From an uncultured Lachnospiraceae bacterium (GTDB taxonomy: Bacteria > Bacillota > Clostridia > Lachnospirales > Lachnospiraceae), in the NCBI GenBank assembly GCA_910588655.1, contig CAJUPJ010000047.1:1-23810 (forward strand): DNA of 23,810 bases, in the 5' to 3' direction. The notes below the pieces were generated by a model. It was not told the DNA's origin. It saw nothing but the letters and a program-made list of their open reading frames with translations, and searched no databases. Shown one piece after another: positions 21,811 to 23,810 of the stretch. Within the stretch, counting starts at the first letter, position 1, and every line of letters starts with the position of its first letter. A program made the position numbers and the translations under genes.

Positions 21811-22971
21811 ATGACAGAACAATTCCAGGAAAATTTTTTTCTTGCAGCGCGTATGCTTTTACTGCTGGTACTTGAAATATATATTATCTTAACACATTAT
21901 ATACTGGCAGGGACATCTGCATGGATGCTCCTGCTTTTGGCATGTTTTACAGGTGCTGTTGTTACTAAGGAACTGGCAGATGGAAGATGGCGGCTGGTAT
22001 TTACAGCGGCATCATGTGTATTATGTATATTTATAATAATTATTACAGAAAATAAATTCCTTTTACTTGGCATTTATGTCCTGTTTGAAATAATTTCAAT
22101 GGTAAAGCCAGGGATTGTATGGTATTTTGTACCTCTGGTATTTGTATGTATAAAGCCAGGGGAGGGTACAGGAATACAGTTTCTTATAACAATACTTATT
22201 GGGATGTTTTATGTGCAGAATGATTTTATTGTTGTTTCTTATAAGAAACAGGCAATAGAAGATATGCTTTCAAGCCAGATATTAAAAAAGGACTGGCATA
22301 AAAGGGAGCATAAACTCCAGGAAGAAATAAGCAGCGGGATGTTAATGGCACAGAACCAGCTTTTAGAAGAACGTGAGGGACTGTCGCAGGCGCTGCATGA
22401 CAAGCTCGGGCATACAATTAATGGTTCAGTCTACCAGTTAGAAGCAGTTAAAGTAATTATGGAAAAAGAGCCACAGGCTGCAAAGGGGATGGTACAGGCT
22501 GTAATTAATGAACTCAGGGGAGGCATGGATGAAATAAGGCTTATCCTGAGAAAAGAACGGCCTGCAAAGTATGAAATGGCACTTGTACAGTTAAATAAAT
22601 TATGCAGTGAGTGTAAACAGAAGGGTATTGAAACAAAACTATATACCGAAGGTGAACTGCAGAAAGTGCCAGAACGTTACCTGCATATTATATTAGATAA
22701 TGCATATGAAGCAGTATCTAATTCCTTAAAATACTCAAAATGTTCTAAAATAGAGATTGAAATTTATGTTATGAACCAGGTTATACGCTGCATGGTTGCT
22801 GATAATGGCACAGGGTGTGATACATTTACTGATGGCATGGGAATTGCAGGTATGAGAAGAAGGATAAGGGAAGTAAATGGTATACTGGATTTTGAAACAG
22901 AAACAGGATTTAAAATAAACATGCTGTTTCCAGAATGGAATAAGGGCAGGGCAGCAGGAAAGGAATTATAA
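21811..22971 (+). CDS. Sensor histidine kinase, NarL/DesK-type (HisKA_3)
   Basis: The 386-residue membrane kinase has about six hydrophobic segments in residues 8-145 with very short loops, suggesting it senses from within the membrane rather than by an outside domain. A helical linker of about 45 residues follows. The HisKA_3 dimerisation domain contains the phospho-acceptor His196 in SQALHDKLGH. The HATPase domain has the N-box-like EAVSNSLKYS, the G1 motif DNGTG and G2 GMGIAGMRRR. It presumably phosphorylates the regulator encoded 5 bases downstream. The ribosome binding site before ATG 21811 is weak. Intramembrane-sensing kinases next to ABC exporters often detect envelope stress, which is inference here. 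Confidence 0.9.
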   Translation: MTEQFQENFFLAARMLLLLVLEIYIILTHYILAGTSAWMLLLLACFTGAVVTKELADGRWRLVFTAASCVLCIFIIIITENKFLLLGIYVLFEIISMVKPGIVWYFVPLVFVCIKPGEGTGIQFLITILIGMFYVQNDFIVVSYKKQAIEDMLSSQILKKDWHKREHKLQEEISSGMLMAQNQLLEEREGLSQALHDKLGHTINGSVYQLEAVKVIMEKEPQAAKGMVQAVINELRGGMDEIRLILRKERPAKYEMALVQLNKLCSECKQKGIETKLYTEGELQKVPERYLHIILDNAYEAVSNSLKYSKCSKIEIEIYVMNQVIRCMVADNGTGCDTFTDGMGIAGMRRRIREVNGILDFETETGFKINMLFPEWNKGRAAGKEL

Positions 22972-22976
22972 GCTGT

Positions 22977-23609
22977 ATGGATAAAATAAAAGTAATAATT
23001 GCTGATGACAGTGACTTTGTAAGGGAAGGAATGAGGATAATACTTGGTGTGGATGAGGAATTTGAGGTGCTTGGCTGTGCATCAGATGGAAAAGAGGCAA
23101 TAGAAATTGCAAGAAATACAAAACCAGATGTATTTCTTATGGATATACAAATGCCAGTTATGGACGGGATTGAGGCAACAAAACAGATTGCCAGTGAAAA
23201 TCTTGGCAAAGTGCTTGTGCTTACAACATTTGATGATGATGAGCTTGTACAAAAGGCAATACAAAATGGCGCTAACGGCTACCTTGTTAAAAACCATACA
23301 CCAGAGCATTTAAAACAAATGATTAAATCCGTATATAATGGCACAGGAGTAATGGAACAGCCAATGCTTTTAAAACTTGCCAGGAACAGCCAGGCATCTA
23401 CAGGCAGGTTTAACCCTGACGGGTATACAGCAAGGGAACTTGAAGTGGTAAAGGCTGTTGCGGAAGGGCTTTCCAATAAAGAAATTGCAGAGAAACTTTT
23501 TATAAGTGAAGGGACAGTTAAGAATTATATAACATCTGTGCTTGCAAAAGAAAATTTATCACACAGGACAGCACTGGCAGTATACTATCTTACAGGAAAA
23601 AAACAATAA
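22977..23609 (+). CDS. LuxR/NarL-family response regulator
   Basis: The 210-residue protein has an N-terminal receiver domain with acidic Asp10-Asp11, phospho-acceptor Asp56 in LMDIQMP, Thr84 and Lys105. A C-terminal LuxR-type helix-turn-helix follows (about 148-205: YTARELEVVKAVAEGLSNKEIAEKLFISEGTVKNYI). It is the likely partner of the adjacent kinase, and the candidate binder of the TATGACT/AGTCATA palindrome ahead of the ATPase gene. ATG 22977 has AAAGGA 13 bases upstream, rather far. No clear terminator follows. Confidence 0.93.
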   Translation: MDKIKVIIADDSDFVREGMRIILGVDEEFEVLGCASDGKEAIEIARNTKPDVFLMDIQMPVMDGIEATKQIASENLGKVLVLTTFDDDELVQKAIQNGANGYLVKNHTPEHLKQMIKSVYNGTGVMEQPMLLKLARNSQASTGRFNPDGYTARELEVVKAVAEGLSNKEIAEKLFISEGTVKNYITSVLAKENLSHRTALAVYYLTGKKQ

Positions 23610-23810
23610 TATTTTCCAGCCGCACAGGTATTTTTTATTAAAAGTTGCTTAAAGGAAGTTTAAGAAAAGTTTAAAATATGACTATTTCTGCAAAATCAGT
23701 AATTGTACGGGAAAGCCATATAAAACAAGGCTTTAGCATAGTTTTGAGGTTGTATAAAATAAGATAAAAATGGTTAAAAAATAGTGCGGTTAGCGACAAA
23801 TAGCGACAAG
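23610..23810. other. Intergenic end of window with candidate regulatory repeats
   Basis: No gene is seen. Two AAGTTTAA units 11 bases apart (23656-23674) form a direct repeat of one helical turn, as OmpR-type regulators often bind. An AAAGCC/GGCTTT hairpin (23712-23717 with 23729-23734) lacks a T run. The last 20 bases are two tandem copies of TAGCGACAA followed by A or G (23791-23810), cut by the window edge. These probably belong to the next transcription unit. Confidence 0.35.

Overview
The window looks like chromosomal DNA of a low-GC Clostridia, most probably a Lachnospiraceae-type gut bacterium. This rests on the ribosomal protein gene order, the zinc-binding S14 typical of Gram-positives, AAGGAGG-type ribosome binding sites, consensus SigA promoters and AT-rich intergenic DNA. 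The family assignment is inference; no 16S gene is present.

Region 1 (1-8872) is the S10-spc ribosomal protein cluster, all on the + strand: rplB, rpsS, rplV, rpsC, rplP, rpmC, rpsQ, rplN, rplX, rplE, rpsZ, rpsH, rplF, rplR, rpsE, rpmD, rplO, secY. Gene order is canonical, but two of the longer gaps (rpsS-rplV and rpmD-rplO) hold strong hairpins. The cluster stops at a very good intrinsic terminator right after secY, where most Firmicutes continue into adk-map-infA.

Region 2 (8871-9960) has no convincing gene. It holds two roughly 380-bp foldback (near full-length inverted-repeat) elements that are homologous to each other, lie in opposite orientation and are separated by degenerate direct repeats. 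They resemble a MITE-like or large structured-RNA repeat family.

Region 3 (9960-18210) holds accessory genes: an HD-GYP c-di-GMP phosphodiesterase; two small genes on the - strand (a three-helix membrane protein and a polar unknown); a lipoprotein driven from a divergent promoter pair; an alpha/beta hydrolase; an EamA-family transporter; and two tandem secreted leucine-rich-repeat proteins with a C-terminal cysteine ladder.

Region 4 (18210-18630) holds a candidate antisense small RNA on the - strand. It has a consensus promoter and a closing stem that pairs fully only on that strand, and it overlaps a + strand terminator that would end the LRR transcript. It is followed by a 16-bp palindrome at the promoter of the next operon.

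Region 5 (18629-23609) is an ABC ATPase, two ABC-2 permeases, a NarL-type histidine kinase and a LuxR/NarL response regulator. The arrangement resembles antibiotic- or lipid-stress export systems such as LnrLMN-LnrJK of Bacillus. The last 200 bases carry possible regulator-type repeats belonging to a gene beyond the window.
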